From a candidate division WWE3 bacterium (GTDB taxonomy: Bacteria > Patescibacteriota > WWE3 > UBA101185 > UBA10185), in assembly GCA_020427865.1 (NCBI GenBank), contig JAGQNX010000047.1, positions 1 through 7,594 of the forward strand: a stretch of 7,594 bases of DNA. Direction: 5' to 3'. Both the position numbers and the translations under genes were made by a program. Below the pieces are notes generated by a model. That model did not search any database and was not told the origin of the DNA. It saw nothing but the letters and a program-made list of their open reading frames with translations. Positions 6,320 to 7,594 of this stretch are shown piece after piece. Each line of letters begins with the position of its first letter. The stretch's first letter is position 1.

Positions 6320-7450
6320 TTAGTTATTTGTACAGTAAGTTAAATTAACTTTTTCATCTATAAGATTTTCAGGTTTACCTGCTACTTTTTTAATTTCTCT
6401 AATTCTTTGAAAATGCTCATAGGGGACATTGTCTACATTAACCCATGAAAAATGGTCATGTGGAGGATTGTATCTTATTGTGAAGGGCATTACAGCTTGC
6501 ACATCGTCATCTTTTAACCAAACTGACTTATAAGCTTCTTCAATTCTATTTGCCACTTCACTTACAGGTAAATAGTTTGGATTATATTTTTGACCCTCCG
6601 CATGTGCCCAACCTGTTTCGGTTATAAATACTCTTAGTTTTTTTAAAACACCCAATTCACTACTTAAAAATTGTAATTCGTCCTTATAGGCTGTTATGCT
6701 ATTTCTGCCTTTGGCATTAACTGTACCGCTAAAATTAGGCTGCGGATATGAATGTGATGCCCACCCATCTAACTTGCTAAATATACCCGGCACTGTGTCA
6801 TTCATCTTTTTCATAAAATCAAATGAATCATAGTATTGATTACTTGGATGAGCGCTTACATTAAATGCTCCGTTTAGCATAAAATAGTTTGGAGTCACTT
6901 GTTTAAACGCGTCAATTGTGTAGTTTAATATTTCGGCATATTCTTTAGGGTTAGCGTCGCCATACCAAAAAGCATCATCATTGGGTTCGTTGTAAACGCT
7001 TATATATCTGTGTTTGATTGGCCATAAAAATTTGTTCAAAAACAAAGCAGCTTCTTTTGTTTGGATTTTATAATGTTTAACATCAACATCATGTAGCTGT
7101 ATTATAGGAATTAGGTGCTTTTTGTTTAATTTGTCAAAAACCTTCTCCCATTTTGAGGTATCTCTATCTTTAACATTGTAGGGGATTAAAACGTATCCCC
7201 AATCACCTCCGTTGGAATTAACTAGGTTGTCGGCTAGATCTATTAACACCTCTTCCTCAGCATAAGTATAAATTCCAAATTTGTTATTTTTAGCTTCCCA
7301 TGGGGCTGGATTTTGGTATTGCTTATATTCTATAGTGTCCGTAAATACGCAAGCTTCTCCAAATTCTGCTGCCATTGTAGGAATTGGCTTGTATAAAATT
7401 AATGTTATACCAACTCCTAAAAATAAGCAGGTTTTTGTGAAACAGTTCAT
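6320..7450 (-). CDS. Secreted clan GH-A glycoside hydrolase-like protein
   Basis: A 376-residue protein with an N-terminal hydrophobic signal (about 8-20; possible cleavage after MAA near 28) and a TIM-barrel glycosidase pattern. VYNEPND (152-158) carries the clan GH-A acid/base Glu155 after strand 4, HSYPQP (233-238) fits the strand-6 region, and VFITETGW (274-281) carries the nucleophile Glu278 after strand 7. Both catalytic glutamates are therefore present, so an active exported glycosidase is likely. The exact family (GH39-like, GH5-like or a relative) cannot be fixed by eye. Its place directly before flippase and polymerase genes recalls exopolysaccharide loci that include a glycosidase trimming the polymer, such as PslG; the substrate here is inference. 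ATG 7450 has no ribosome binding site and lies 9 nt after a TAAAAT hexamer. The gene is divergent from the partial gene at 7494. Confidence 0.82.
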   Translation of the reverse strand: MNCFTKTCLFLGVGITLILYKPIPTMAAEFGEACVFTDTIEYKQYQNPAPWEAKNNKFGIYTYAEEEVLIDLADNLVNSNGGDWGYVLIPYNVKDRDTSKWEKVFDKLNKKHLIPIIQLHDVDVKHYKIQTKEAALFLNKFLWPIKHRYISVYNEPNDDAFWYGDANPKEYAEILNYTIDAFKQVTPNYFMLNGAFNVSAHPSNQYYDSFDFMKKMNDTVPGIFSKLDGWASHSYPQPNFSGTVNAKGRNSITAYKDELQFLSSELGVLKKLRVFITETGWAHAEGQKYNPNYLPVSEVANRIEEAYKSVWLKDDDVQAVMPFTIRYNPPHDHFSWVNVDNVPYEHFQRIREIKKVAGKPENLIDEKVNLTYCTNN

Positions 7451-7493
7451 ATTAATAGTATTTTAGCACTAAATATTTTGTTAAAATCAACTA
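7451..7493. promoter_or_regulatory. Compact divergent promoter region
   Basis: The 43 bp between two divergent start codons hold TAAAAT on the minus strand (7460-7465, 9 nt before ATG 7450) and TAAAAT on the plus strand (7482-7487, 6 nt before ATG 7494). Together they form an ATTTTA...TAAAAT inverted arrangement. For the minus strand TTGATT (7485-7490) lies 19 nt upstream of the -10, overlapping the opposite -10. Neither gene has room for a Shine-Dalgarno site if transcription starts at the usual distance. Confidence 0.4.
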
Positions 7494-7594
7494 ATGAAAG
7501 CTTCTGTCCAAAGAGTGACTAAGATATATACCTTTGTAGGAATATTGTTTGGTATAAACCTTTCATTTGCCCAAATTGTAAAACAGCACCCTCT
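7494..7594 (+). CDS. Start of an exported or membrane-anchored protein (partial, cut by right edge)
   Basis: ATG at 7494 opens a frame of 33 codons that is still open at the window end. The residues MKASVQRVTKIYTFVGILFG continue with INLSFAQIVKQHP. Basic residues come first, then a hydrophobic core (about 12-25), and SFAQ would suit signal peptidase cleavage after Ala26. It therefore looks like a secreted or anchored protein. Too little is present to name a family. A plus-strand TAAAAT 6 nt before the ATG would make the mRNA leaderless. It is divergent from the glycosidase gene and may belong to the same surface-polysaccharide locus. Confidence 0.55.
   Translation, partial: MKASVQRVTKIYTFVGILFGINLSFAQIVKQHP

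Overview
The window looks like a metagenomic or draft-genome contig whose two parts may not come from the same organism. From about 2,446 rightwards the sequence is AT-rich, uses almost only TTA, CTA, CTT and TTG for leucine, has mostly genes without a Shine-Dalgarno site, and encodes small membrane-anchored envelope proteins plus polysaccharide export and polymerisation genes. This is the style of Candidate Phyla Radiation (Patescibacteria) genomes, although no marker gene here proves it. The left 2.2 kb has a different leucine codon pattern (CTG and CTC are used freely) and encodes a flotillin-like SPFH protein and a large aminotransferase-fold-like protein, which suggests a bacterium with a larger gene set.

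Left block (1-2323), minus strand. An SPFH/band-7 protein (1182-2150) is followed after 47 bp by a gene that runs off the left edge (1-1134). That gene's product has the outline of a fold-type I PLP aminotransferase but lacks the catalytic lysine. The two probably form an operon. The spacer 2151-2323 holds a likely minus-strand promoter for the operon and a good plus-strand sigma70-type promoter for the tRNA.

Middle block (2324-3892), plus strand. tRNA-Asp(GTC) is followed by a LysM-domain membrane protein, a hairpin terminator, tRNA-Thr(CGT), and a membrane-anchored protein with two Ig-like domains that starts 8 nt after the tRNA CCA. The tRNA-Asp acceptor stem does not pair: the 5' strand fits one tRNA and the 3' strand another. 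Together with the codon shift, this makes the tRNA the likely junction of a chimeric assembly or of a recombination event.

Right block (3879-7450), minus strand. Three genes run in transcription order: a secreted clan GH-A glycosidase-like protein, a Wzx-type MOP flippase, and a Wzy/O-antigen-ligase-type membrane protein. The flippase and polymerase reading frames overlap by 44 bp. Together they look like the export, polymerisation and trimming part of a surface-polysaccharide locus; no glycosyltransferase is in the window. A further secreted or membrane-anchored protein starts divergently at 7494 and is cut by the right edge. Several right-block genes have a -10-like hexamer only 6-9 nt before the start codon and no ribosome binding site, pointing to leaderless mRNAs. 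No gene-free stretch exceeds 300 bases, and I saw no CRISPR array, insertion sequence or rRNA.
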